This document shows positions 1-9,600 of a DNA stretch of 64,000 bases, piece after piece. The notes beneath the pieces were generated by a model that ran no database searches, was not told where the DNA came from, and saw only the letters and a program-made list of their open reading frames with translations. Position 1 is the first letter of the stretch, and the number at the start of each line of letters is the position of its first letter. The position numbers were made by a program, and so were the translations under genes. The stretch is taken from assembly GCF_021311115.1 (NCBI RefSeq), contig NZ_JAJTNP010000005.1, positions 62,001-126,000 of the forward strand. The letters run 5' to 3'. Origin of the DNA: Chryseobacterium gwangjuense (lineage in GTDB: Bacteria; Bacteroidota; Bacteroidia; Flavobacteriales; Weeksellaceae).

Positions 1-906
1 ATTTTTAAGAAAATTGTATTGACTTTTTTAGTCGTTTTGATCCTGGCTTCAATGGGCGGTTATCTCTATTTCGATCAGAAATTTACCCCTGAAAAAAATT
101 ATTTAACCATAAAAAACGAAAGCGGAAATATTCCGATTACATGGCTAGGAAATGATAAGAACGTCTTGCTTGTACCCATTCATTTTCCGGCAGATTCTGC
201 GACTTACTATTTACAGTTTGATACTGGTTCTCCTTCTACCCTATTTTATACACAAGCCATCAAAAATATAAAAGGGATTAGTATACATCAGGAGCGGGCA
301 AAAGCATCATTTACTTTAGGAAAAACAACAATTTCTTCAGATCAATTCATGCTTGTTTCTCAAAAAGAAACCCAACATAAAGATGTTTTCAATATTATCG
401 GAACTTTGGGCGCAGACATCCTGGAAAACCATAAAACGCTTATTAATTTTAAAGAAAACTATCTGGCTTTTAATCTTTCAAAACTACCTCTTCAGTACAA
501 TGATCAACTGATAGATTTTAAGTTTAAAAAGAGAAAAATCATTCTAAAAGGGATATTGAGAGGACAAGAAGAACAATTCCTATTCGACTCCGGAACAAGT
601 GCTTATGAATTGCTGACCAATAAAGAAACCTGGCAGAGTTTAAAATCTTCAAATTCTAAAGTCACTGTTGAAAGAGCTCAGTCATGGCAAAACATTCTCA
701 CCACGTTTATGGCAACTTGCGATCAAAACATTCAATTTAAAAACAAAAAAATTCCACTCCGTCAGGTTACCTATGTAGAAGGCTTTTCACAAACCCAGTA
801 TGCCCTCATGAAATTTTCGGGAATGACAGGAATGCTTGGCAATAGAATTTTCCTAAAAAATGTTTTGTATCTGGATGGTGAAAATGAAAAAATGGCGATA
901 GACTAG
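1..906 (+). CDS. Aspartic-protease-like exported protein (5' end outside window)
   Basis: The frame is open from the first base, and the first in-window start-like codon is a TTG at 19, so the true start is probably just upstream of the window. A hydrophobic stretch near the start (about bases 19-80) looks like a signal anchor or signal peptide. Two aspartic-protease-type motifs are visible: FDTGS with its Asp codon at 220 and FDSGTS with its Asp codon at 586. This spacing matches a two-lobed, pepsin-like arrangement in one chain. Proteins of this type in Bacteroidota are usually annotated as aspartyl protease family or PDZ/peptidase-like proteins. Substrate and localisation are inferred only. 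No partner gene is visible because the upstream DNA is missing. Confidence 0.7.
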   Translation: MFKKIVLTFLVVLILASMGGYLYFDQKFTPEKNYLTIKNESGNIPITWLGNDKNVLLVPIHFPADSATYYLQFDTGSPSTLFYTQAIKNIKGISIHQERAKASFTLGKTTISSDQFMLVSQKETQHKDVFNIIGTLGADILENHKTLINFKENYLAFNLSKLPLQYNDQLIDFKFKKRKIILKGILRGQEEQFLFDSGTSAYELLTNKETWQSLKSSNSKVTVERAQSWQNILTTFMATCDQNIQFKNKKIPLRQVTYVEGFSQTQYALMKFSGMTGMLGNRIFLKNVLYLDGENEKMAID

Positions 907-1035
907 ACTAATGCATTCGAAAAACCTATCGAATCAATAAGTTGTATCATTTGATTCGAATACCATTTTTCATTAGTTCTTGACCTTCTTCATTATTCAA
1001 AAAGTTCAAAATTCTAGTCATTTTGTTCGACAATC

Positions 1036-1138
1036 CTTCGAGAGCTCTTCGAGAGTCCTTCGGAAAAAGCCTCATTTTTCCGAAGAACTCCCGAAGGTGA
1101 TCCGAAGAAGACCCGAAGAAAACCCAAAAAAATGAGGC
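1036..1138. repeat. Inverted arrays of 11-nt units with competing hairpins
   Basis: Three 11-nt units starting CTTCG lie at 1036-1046, 1047-1057 and 1058-1068. After an 11-base gap, four units starting CCGAAG lie at 1080-1090, 1091-1101, 1102-1112 and 1113-1123. The third left unit pairs perfectly with 1075-1085, giving an 11-bp stem with loop GCCTCA at 1069-1074. The same loop, extended to GCCTCATTTTT (1069-1079), is also complementary to AAAAATGAGGC at 1128-1138, so two folds compete or form a pseudoknot-like arrangement. The function is unknown. Confidence 0.8.
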
Positions 1139-1324
1139 TAGATATAGAGCAAAACCAGTCATTATTTTCATTACTGAAAAAAGGTTAAATGAAAGCCCGG
1201 ATCTTCATTTAACCGATCCCGATCAATAATTAAGATCACAAGATCTTATCTATCAACTATCCTGGTCATCATACAATAGCAGAAAACAAAGAACGAAAAA
1301 CTAAAATCAAAGACAATAAAAATT

Positions 1325-1371
1325 CCCCTCTTTCAGAGGGGTGTCAAAAATTTTAAAATTTTTGACGGGGT
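1325..1371. repeat. Double-hairpin intergenic repeat with 24-base palindrome
   Basis: CCCCTC (1325-1330) pairs with GAGGGG (1336-1341). It is followed directly by a perfect palindrome of 24 bases at 1343-1366, whose halves are GTCAAAAATTTT and AAAATTTTTGAC. Similar CCCCTC/GAGGGG plus GTCAAAA elements are scattered in flavobacterial genomes as far as I recall; no second copy was seen in this window. Confidence 0.6.
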
Positions 1372-1570
1372 GTTCAGATCCGAGCAGTCCAAATAACAAA
1401 AAAAAACTCCGATACTCATACTGATAACAATTTATAACACGACACCCTTTGTCGCTATACAGGAATATCTTTGCCTCAGAAACCTCACCAATAGATAAAA
1501 TGATATAAAAAAGTAATAAAATTTACAATTATTTTATTCTATAAATCTATTCGGTGTGAAGTAAAAATGA

Positions 1571-1578
1571 TATTTTTG
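1571..1578 (+). promoter_or_regulatory. Bacteroidota -7 promoter element (TATTTTTG)
   Basis: Exact match to TAnnTTTG, 37 bases before the ATG at 1615. A weak -33-like TTCG lies at 1550-1553. It probably drives the T9SS protein and the Rhs genes behind it. Confidence 0.55.
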
Positions 1579-1614
1579 CAAAAATTTAACAACTATTAAC
1601 ACTTTAAACACGAG

Positions 1615-3270
1615 ATGAAAAAACTTTACATAGGTGCATCTTTCTTATGCACGGTTTTGAGCATATCGGCTCAGGAAGTATTGTGGCAGAAAGACATCAA
1701 ATCCTCTACTCAGGATTTTCTAAGCCAGGTCACTCCAACGGTAGACCTTCAGTATCTGATTACCGGAAGCTCCATTCAGTCACAGAAACTTTCTACGGAA
1801 AACAAGCAGAACAACGGCTACGATTTCCATTTGGTGAAACTGAACCAACAGGGAGAAGAAGTCTGGGAAAAATATTTCTCAGGGAAGAACCATGATTATC
1901 TGTCTGCTTCCCTATCCACTCAGGATGGTGGATTTCTGTTGGCAGGAACTTCTTATTCAGGAAAAGGATTAGATAAAAAAGAGGATTCTAAAGGAGGATC
2001 GGATATGTGGCTGATCAGAATCAATGAATTCGGAGATGAATTGTGGCAAAAAACCATAGGAACCACTTCTGATGAAGAAGCCAGAGCAGTGATTCAAACG
2101 ACTGATTTAGGATTCTTTGTGGCAGGAAACGTTCAAAACTCTGCACAGGGCTTTGGTTCCAAAGATATTCTGATCACAAAATTAGATAAAAACGGAAAAG
2201 AGCTTTCTCAGCTTATTTTGGGTGGAAAAGGCTTAGACGAAGTAGAGAAAATGATTCCAACGAGAGATGGCGGAGTTTTGTTGGGAATGTATTCCAGGAG
2301 TTCCGAGGTTAGAGGTTCGGGTTCCGAGTTTCGTGATTCGGGGACAGTTTCGGGTTCCGTGGTTCGTGGTTCGGGTTCCGCAAACACTACCTCGAATCCC
2401 GTATCCCGTTATCCCAAATCCACGAATAATTTCGGTGAAGGTGATTACTGGATCATCAAGCTGAATAAAGACGGTAAAGTAGAATGGGAAAAGAACTATG
2501 GAGGAAGTGGAGATGATCATGTAAGAACAATGGCAATGACCACTTCAGGATTTATCATAGGAGGAGAAAGCCGCTCTTCAAGATCAGGCAATAAAACTGT
2601 AGGGATAGAAGAAGGAACGGATCTTTGGCTGATCTCCTTAAACGAAAGAGGCGAAGAAATCTGGCAGAAATCCTACAACTTGGGTAACAGGGATGTTCTG
2701 ATGGGAATGCATGTGATCTTAGGACATAATGAAAGAGAAAAGAATAAAGACTTAACCAAAGGTGTTTTACTGGGAGGTTATACTCAGGCAGAAGGAAGAA
2801 TAGAAACCGATGATGAGACGTTCTGGATGTTGTATGTGGATGAGAATGGAAATGAACAGTGGAGAAAACATGTAAAAGGAGAATCTAGAAAGAAAGAAGA
2901 AAGATTATCGGATATCAGACTAAACAGAGACGGATCGATTATTCTGGCAGGAACCAGTGCTGAGGAATTAGGAAAAGAGAACTGGAAGATCGTAAAGTTG
3001 GGTGATCAGCAGGTAGACCAATTGATAGAAAAACAGGATATCAAGATTTATCCGAATCCGGTATCGGATTATGCGTATGTAGAGATCGGCTATGATTTCA
3101 AGGAAGCAGATATTGTGATGTATGATATGTCAGGAAGACAGCTTCAGAGCTTGAAAACGAAGAATAAGGTGACGAAAATCAACACTCAATCTTTAATACA
3201 GGGAGCTTACCTGATTACGATAAAAACAGATACGAACAAAACGGCGAATGCTAAATTGATTAAGAAATAA
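1615..3270 (+). CDS. T9SS type A sorting-domain protein with propeller-like repeats
   Basis: The protein has a signal peptide ending near residue 19 (SISAQE). It then has several repeats of about 55-60 residues of the type DxWLIRINxxGxELWQK...GG, which suggest a beta-propeller-like secreted protein. The last ~75 residues begin IKIYPNPVSDY and form a type A T9SS sorting domain, so the product should reach the cell surface or the medium. An odd stretch of about 40 residues (roughly residues 230-270, rich in G, S, V and R) interrupts one repeat; at DNA level it is an inserted inverted heptamer array (2301-2427) that keeps the frame. Only 7 bases separate this gene from the next, so it appears to head the Rhs operon. 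Its role in that operon is not known. Confidence 0.85.
   Translation: MKKLYIGASFLCTVLSISAQEVLWQKDIKSSTQDFLSQVTPTVDLQYLITGSSIQSQKLSTENKQNNGYDFHLVKLNQQGEEVWEKYFSGKNHDYLSASLSTQDGGFLLAGTSYSGKGLDKKEDSKGGSDMWLIRINEFGDELWQKTIGTTSDEEARAVIQTTDLGFFVAGNVQNSAQGFGSKDILITKLDKNGKELSQLILGGKGLDEVEKMIPTRDGGVLLGMYSRSSEVRGSGSEFRDSGTVSGSVVRGSGSANTTSNPVSRYPKSTNNFGEGDYWIIKLNKDGKVEWEKNYGGSGDDHVRTMAMTTSGFIIGGESRSSRSGNKTVGIEEGTDLWLISLNERGEEIWQKSYNLGNRDVLMGMHVILGHNEREKNKDLTKGVLLGGYTQAEGRIETDDETFWMLYVDENGNEQWRKHVKGESRKKEERLSDIRLNRDGSIILAGTSAEELGKENWKIVKLGDQQVDQLIEKQDIKIYPNPVSDYAYVEIGYDFKEADIVMYDMSGRQLQSLKTKNKVTKINTQSLIQGAYLITIKTDTNKTANAKLIKK
2301..2427. repeat. Inverted array of degenerate heptamers inserted in frame in a gene
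   Basis: The left arm has phased 7-nt units: GGTTCGG (2314), GTTCCGA, GTTTCGT, GATTCGG, then after a 5-base slip GTTTCGG (2347), GTTCCGT, GGTTCGT, GGTTCGG, GTTCCGC. The loop is around 2381-2392. The right arm has CGAATCC (2393), CGTATCC, CGTTATC, CCAAATC and CACGAAT (to 2427), in opposite sense. The array has no stop codon in the host frame. The encoded peptide has no counterpart in the other repeats of the protein, which supports an insertion. Confidence 0.75.
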
Positions 3271-3277
3271 TATAAAG

Positions 3278-6200
3278 ATGAAGAAGAATATTTATAAAAT
3301 TTTAGGAGCAATCCTTATGTTTTCTTTTGCCAGTTATAAAGGACAGGCAGAACAAATTGAGCTTCAAAAAAATGATCATTTAAGTAATTCCAATGTCAAT
3401 ATTTATAATGGGATTCCAGGTATAAGTTTACCTCTTTTTAATATAAAAACACAATCAAATATCAATATCGGAGTTTCACTTTCTTACTCTACGGAAGGAG
3501 TTTCTGTATATAAAATGATCAGTGATGTGGGCAAAGGATGGAGCTTACAGTATGGGGGAAGTATTTTTAAAACGAACACAAAAAATGATAACGATTATTC
3601 AAGTAATGCTGATGAGGCGTTTTCTGAGATTTATAACTATAGCTTTTTAGGGGAGTCCGGTAGATTTTACATCGGAAAAGATCAAACAACGAATGAACTG
3701 ACTGCTGTAATGCTACAGCCTTCAAATCATAAAATAATCATTACTAAGAATAGTACTACCACCAATAAAGTTTTATCCTTTACTATTATTGATGAAAATG
3801 GGAACTCTTATCTTTTTGATAAAATTAATATTGATAAATTTCGTCTCACATTTGCATTAGGAGACCCGCTCATCGAGTCACCATCAAATACAAAGTTAAC
3901 CAACAGTGCATTTTTACTTTCATCAATTGTTGATAATAAAAATCGACAGGTTGCCACATTTGAATATGAAACGACGACTGAGCTGGTTAGCCAATCCATC
4001 GGAACTGTACAAGACAATAAGATCAAAAAAATTACGATCAATGGATATGGAAGTATTGAGTTTAAATACAAGTTTAATAATACTCCGCACTCCGTTAAAA
4101 ATAAAGGAAATGTAGATTGGTATCAGACAGATCGGTTGATCCTGAGAGACAAAAATAATAATATTGTTAATCAGTATGCTTTCTTAGGAGACGGAACATT
4201 TTTAACTGATTTTCAAAGCCTGGATAAGGATAATAACATTATAAGCAGACATACCTTCGAATACAATAAAATTTTGGGGGTAAATCCGGAGCTGTCAGAT
4301 GCCTTTGGGTATGCGAATGTTTATGATCCTTGCAGCCTGGATGAAGGAGTTCTGAAATCACCATCAGGTACCAATCCCAAAACATCCAATTTAAATTCAC
4401 TGAAAACGATCAATTTGCCTACTGGTGGGCGTATAGAATATGAATTTGAAAGCAATTCAATTGAAGAGCCCAACCCCGGTTATAATGACGTATGTATTGA
4501 TGGGGCGTGCCATGATTATTATGATTTGGATAAAATTTATACTCTTAATTTTGACACGAATGACCCTTCGATCAATTATGATTTAAACTTTCCTCCGGGT
4601 TACAAAGGAAATGTATATGTGGCATATTCCTATTCTCTGTATCCTTACCCTCCTTCAAAACCCGGAGTGCCAGATGAAATACAATATGATCTGCTGGGCG
4701 TAGATGGAAGTATTTTATTACCTCATTCATTTATCAATTCTGCGACGGGTTTTGAATGTCCTTCGATAAGATATTATTTTGAAGGAAATGCTACGAAGGT
4801 AGCTTTATCAGGAGCAAGGCAAGGTTATGGAAAGTTGGAGTTTTACAGAATCAAAGAAGCCAGAAAACACAATAATAAATTTGGATATGGACTAAGAATA
4901 AAAAGTATTAAAAATTTTGATGCAGAATCGACTGTGCCTTCAAAATGGGTAGAATATGAATATAATAAATTCACAGATCCTCTTACATCAAGTGGAGAAA
5001 CGGTTGAGGAAGATGCATTGCTTTCGGCAGTTTATTTTGATGAGAGAGATATCAATAAAAATATTGCCTATTCCAATATTAAAGTAATTAATAAGCTGGA
5101 TAACACCTATACAAAGCATACTTTTTATACTTCAGCGGAAGTATTTAATCTTTCGGGGTTAACGTATTCTTTTATAGATTTTAGCGGCTATTTAAGACGA
5201 AAAGGTCTTATGAAGAGCACGCAGGTTTACGGAAATAATAATAACCTTATACAAGAGTCAGAATTCTCTTATCAGCCTGAAATTTTAACATTCAATACGA
5301 TAAAATACAGTGGACAGCCGATTAAAAAAGTCTTTATCAAAAAAGAAACTAAAACAATAAAGGATAAAGTAGGTGACATTTTTTTAACCAATACTCTGGA
5401 AAACCAATATGAGAGTTTGTATAATAATCCGGTTTCACGCAAACAGATATCTTATGACGGATCGGTAATTGAAAGTAATTATAAATATGCAAATGAAAAA
5501 AGCATTCAAAAACTCCTGAATGCTAATATCGTTTCAACTCCTTTGGAAACAGAAGTGAAGAATGATGGAACACTTGTAAGCAAATCAGAAGTGAAGTTAG
5601 ATGATCCGGCAACTTTATATCCAACATCAACGTTAACATATAATATTGCTAATCAGAATTCTTCCAAGAAGATTATTTTTAACAATTATGATAACAAAGG
5701 GAATCTTAGAGAGAGCAGTGCCGAGAATGGTATTCCAGTTGCCATGATCTGGGGGTATCATCAAACCAAGACAATAGCCAAAATACTGGGAGCAAATTAT
5801 GCAGATATCGAAAATAATAGTTCTGTAGTTGCGGCTATTGCAGCATCAGATGCAGACGATGACAATTCTTCCAATGAAACAGCCTTGATTCTTGCTCTTG
5901 ACAATATGAGAAAGGATAATGCTTTAAAAAATTATCAGATTGAAACATATACTTATGATCCCCTTGTAGGAATCACCAGCAAGACAGCTGCCAATGGTTT
6001 AAGGGAAACTTATGTATATGATTCAGCTCACAGAATGTCTCAGATTCTGGATAAGGATGGGAAAGTTCTTAAAACGTATGGCTATCATTACTCTCCTGTA
6101 ATTTATGCAAATGAAGAGATGGGTAATGATTATATGACTAATAATTGTTCCGCAGGATATTTACCTAATAAATATACCTATTGGGTTCCTGCCAAGAAAT

Positions 6201-6637
6201 ATTTTTCGCAAATAAGTCAGGATGACGCTAATCAAAAAGCGTATCAGGATATGCTGGTCAATGGGCAAAATACGGCTAATCAAGTAGCAGGATGCACACT
6301 TGTAGCATGTACAGTTACTAAAGGATATGATATTGCTGTATTGAACAGTGCGTCTCTTGTTATGCCTGATACTAATAATTTCAGATTACAAATGAGTTTT
6401 CCTTACGACAGTAGTCTTACATGGGCAATAGGAAAAACGGTGGGGAAAATAAATGGAAATTGTATAAGGGCTATAACGGGCACTCTGAGTGAAGCAGGAA
6501 GAACATTCAATTATGGAAACTGGAAAATAACCATCTATCCTACAGGAAATATTTTTGCACAACTTACCACAGGATCGTCATCGCTTCCAAACGGAACCAT
6601 TGTGAATTTTGATATTACATTTCCTATCATCCTTTAA
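3278..6637 (+). CDS. Secreted Rhs-like protein with DUF5977-type domain
   Basis: 1119 residues. The N-terminus has a short hydrophobic stretch typical of a Sec signal (residues about 6-24). The body is Rhs/YD-like: residues such as YxYDxxGN, TFEYxTTT and ETYVYDSAHRMSQILDKDGK are seen, mostly in the last third. Residues about 943-1005 match the DUF5977 pattern, with conserved NNCSAG, VPAKKYFS, SQDDAN and NGQNTAN. The tail after it (about 110 residues) is beta-rich and not recognised. The gene sits 7 bases after the T9SS protein and 11 before the larger Rhs gene, so all are probably co-transcribed. It may be a structural partner of the Rhs toxin; that is inference from context only. Confidence 0.8.
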   Translation: MKKNIYKILGAILMFSFASYKGQAEQIELQKNDHLSNSNVNIYNGIPGISLPLFNIKTQSNINIGVSLSYSTEGVSVYKMISDVGKGWSLQYGGSIFKTNTKNDNDYSSNADEAFSEIYNYSFLGESGRFYIGKDQTTNELTAVMLQPSNHKIIITKNSTTTNKVLSFTIIDENGNSYLFDKINIDKFRLTFALGDPLIESPSNTKLTNSAFLLSSIVDNKNRQVATFEYETTTELVSQSIGTVQDNKIKKITINGYGSIEFKYKFNNTPHSVKNKGNVDWYQTDRLILRDKNNNIVNQYAFLGDGTFLTDFQSLDKDNNIISRHTFEYNKILGVNPELSDAFGYANVYDPCSLDEGVLKSPSGTNPKTSNLNSLKTINLPTGGRIEYEFESNSIEEPNPGYNDVCIDGACHDYYDLDKIYTLNFDTNDPSINYDLNFPPGYKGNVYVAYSYSLYPYPPSKPGVPDEIQYDLLGVDGSILLPHSFINSATGFECPSIRYYFEGNATKVALSGARQGYGKLEFYRIKEARKHNNKFGYGLRIKSIKNFDAESTVPSKWVEYEYNKFTDPLTSSGETVEEDALLSAVYFDERDINKNIAYSNIKVINKLDNTYTKHTFYTSAEVFNLSGLTYSFIDFSGYLRRKGLMKSTQVYGNNNNLIQESEFSYQPEILTFNTIKYSGQPIKKVFIKKETKTIKDKVGDIFLTNTLENQYESLYNNPVSRKQISYDGSVIESNYKYANEKSIQKLLNANIVSTPLETEVKNDGTLVSKSEVKLDDPATLYPTSTLTYNIANQNSSKKIIFNNYDNKGNLRESSAENGIPVAMIWGYHQTKTIAKILGANYADIENNSSVVAAIAASDADDDNSSNETALILALDNMRKDNALKNYQIETYTYDPLVGITSKTAANGLRETYVYDSAHRMSQILDKDGKVLKTYGYHYSPVIYANEEMGNDYMTNNCSAGYLPNKYTYWVPAKKYFSQISQDDANQKAYQDMLVNGQNTANQVAGCTLVACTVTKGYDIAVLNSASLVMPDTNNFRLQMSFPYDSSLTWAIGKTVGKINGNCIRAITGTLSEAGRTFNYGNWKITIYPTGNIFAQLTTGSSSLPNGTIVNFDITFPIIL

Positions 6638-6648
6638 TATAAAAGATC

Positions 6649-9600
6649 ATGAAGAAAATACTATTAATCGGAGGTTTCTTATTGGCTTCAGGACAATTAA
6701 TTGCCCAAAGTATCTCGCCTACCGGTACAAAAAATTATATATATACAAAGGGCTGTTTGGATGCTGATTGTGTGAAAAAAGCAGAAACCGTTCAGTATTT
6801 TGATGGGCTTGGAAGACCTAAACAGATTGTTGGAGTAAAGGCTTCCCCCTCTCAAAAAGATGTGGTCAGCCATATAGAATACGATCCTGATGGAAGGATC
6901 TCAAAATCATATTTACCGGTTCCCCAAACAGGAACCCAGAACGGATCTTTCTATGACAATCCTTTGGATAATGCAACCAATCCTGACATTTATGGAGCTG
7001 AAAAGATATACTCTAAGCAGGTGTTGGAAAATCTTCCATTGGCTAGGGTAAAAGAAGCCTACAATGTAGGGAATGCATGGTCAGATAAACCTGTAACATA
7101 TACTTATAAGACCAATACTTCTGCCACTGAAGTGAAAAAATATGGCATTACGACAACATGGGTAGAAAGCAGAACAGATTCTCAGTTAAGTGCTACAGGA
7201 GCATACTACCCTGTCAATTCTTTAATCAAAACTTCTGTTACTGATGAAGATGGCAATACCACTGCAGAATATAAAAATGGAAAAGGACAGACGGTACTTA
7301 TCAGAAAAAATGACGGAACACAGGATGTAGATACCTATTATATTTATAATGAATATGGTCAACTGGCATTTGTCATTCCACCGTTAGCATCGGTTTTAGC
7401 TGGCATTGACGAAGCCAAAAGAAACAGTCTTTGTTATCAGTATCGTTATGATGAATTCGGGAGATTGGTAGAAAAAAGAATTCCGGGAAAAGGTTGGGAA
7501 TATCTTGTTTATGATAAACAAGACAGACTGGTTCTTACACAGGATGCCCTATTGGGGACCACCACCAATAACTTTACTAAGAAAGGGTGGATGTTTAGCA
7601 AATATGATCAATTCGGAAGAATTGTGTACACCGGTTTTTTTGCGAGTACTGCCACAAGATCTACAATGCAGACTGCACTCAATAATATGACGGTCAATGC
7701 AGGAAACAATGAAGAAAGGAGCTCAACTCCATTCACACTGAATGGAATAGATGTATATTATACCCAAAATGCCTTTCCGACAGGAAGTATGACGATTCTG
7801 AGCGTGAATTATTACGATACCTATCCTCAGCTTCCTTCAGGTGTCAGTATTCCTACTCAGATTTTAGGTCAGAATGTATTGACTCAGGACAGTCAAAACT
7901 CTTCTGTCAGCACCAAAACACTGCCTACGGCTACCTATACCAAAAATATAGAAGATGACAGCTGGACGAAAGATTTCATCTGGTATGATATGGAGGGAAG
8001 AGCTATTGGTTCTCATTCTGTGAATCATTTGGGAGGCTATACCCAAACAGAATCTTTGCTGGATTTCGCTGGTGTGGTTCAGAATGCCAATACCTATCAT
8101 CTAAGAAAATCGGGCGAAACAGGAGTTACCGTTAGAGAAAGATATACGTATGATCCTCAGAACAGATTGCTTCAGCATTATCATAAAGTAGACGGTAACC
8201 CGAATGAAGAGCTTTTAACGGATAATACCTACAACGAGCTGTCGCAGCTAAAAAATAAAAAAGTAGGAAACAACCTGCAGAGTATAGACTATGCCTACAA
8301 CATCAGAGGGTGGCTTACCGATGTGAACAGAGATCAGATGGAAGTGGCGAATCTGGATGGGAAACTGTTTGCTTATAAAATAAAATACAATCAGAAACAG
8401 GGAATTGATAATCCTGATTCCGCCTTATTTCCAAACAAAAACGTAACCGCCAGATACAACGGAAATATAGCTGAAATAGACTGGAGATCGGTAGAAACAA
8501 TAGGCGTAAACCCATCTCTGACTCCTAAAAGATATGGATATGCTTATGATAAGCTGAACAGACTTTCAGCAGGCTATTATCAGAACCCGAACAATCCGTA
8601 CAGCAAAGAAAATACAGAATCTCTGGATTATGACCTGAACGGAAATATTTCTAACCTCTACAGGACTTCTGTTAATGCTTACGGAAGCAATACTGCGACT
8701 GTGATTGATAATCTGGTATATGATTATAACGGAAACCAGGCAACAAATATTAATGATTACTCTTACAACCAGACCGGTTATGAAGGTGGAGGACAGCTTA
8801 TAAAGTATGATCTGAACGGAAATATGACGGAAATGCCGGATAAAGGTATTGATGCGATTAAGTACAATTTCCTTAATCTTTCCAATTATTTACACTTGAA
8901 CAGAAGCGGTATTGAGGACATTACCATCAATACAAAATACAGTGCTGCCGGGACAAAGCTGAGAAAAGAAAACACCACGGTGATCTCAGGAATTACGGGG
9001 TCCACAACAACAAAAACTACAACAGATTATCTGGATGGCTTCCAGTATACTAAAGTGGAAGCTCCCGGTTCTGGAGGTGGTGGAGACCCTCAAATGTTCT
9101 CGGCAAGAGCAATGGAACCACAGGCTTTTTCAATTGATTCGGAACCGAAAGGGCTTTTGGGGGCCAAGACGGCGGATCTGCAATTTTTGCCTACCGCGGA
9201 AGGATTTTATGATTATATAAATGATCAATATATATATCAATATATAGATCATTTAGGAAATGTAAGGGTAAGCTTTGTCAGAAATAGTGCAGGTGGACTT
9301 CAGCTTAAAGACAACAATGATTACTATCCTTTCGGGATGAATCATCTGAAAACCGGAAATGCCTATTTCGGAGCAGGAAGCTATGTGAAATATAAATTCG
9401 GAGGTAAAGAGCTGCAGGAATTTGGAGCTTATGATTTTGGAGCCAGAATTTACATGGCGGATATCGGAAGATGGTTTGCCGTAGATCCAATGGCTGAGCA
9501 AAATTCGGATCTTACTCCATATCGTTATGGCTTTAACAGCCCACTCATGTTTACGGATCCTAATGGAATGTTAGAAATGTCTACAATTGATTCCATGATG

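Larger units (their letters stand above)
907..1614. other. 708-base spacer without a convincing gene, rich in repeats
   Basis: No credible coding sequence was seen. A 74-codon minus-strand frame at 947-1171 is explained by the repeat arrays inside it. The spacer holds an 11-nt phased repeat structure (1036-1138), a double hairpin with a 24-base perfect palindrome (1325-1366), and a promoter -7 element for the next gene (1571-1578). Confidence 0.7.

Noticed and set aside
947..1171. 74-codon minus-strand open frame
   Set aside because: The frame is built largely of the 11-nt phased units and their inverse (DSRRALEGLSN-like repeats); no family or ribosome-binding context supports a gene.
2301..2427. 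CRISPR-like array
   Set aside because: Units are only 7 bases, with no spacers and no cas genes.
2233..2520. Open frames on both strands across the heptamer array
   Set aside because: The array lacks stops in several frames because of its composition; these frames are shadows of the T9SS gene.
9218..9255. 9-base inverted repeat TAAATGATC / GATCATTTA in the Rhs gene
   Set aside because: It lies in the conserved coding block NDQYIYQYIDHLGN and is explained by the protein sequence.
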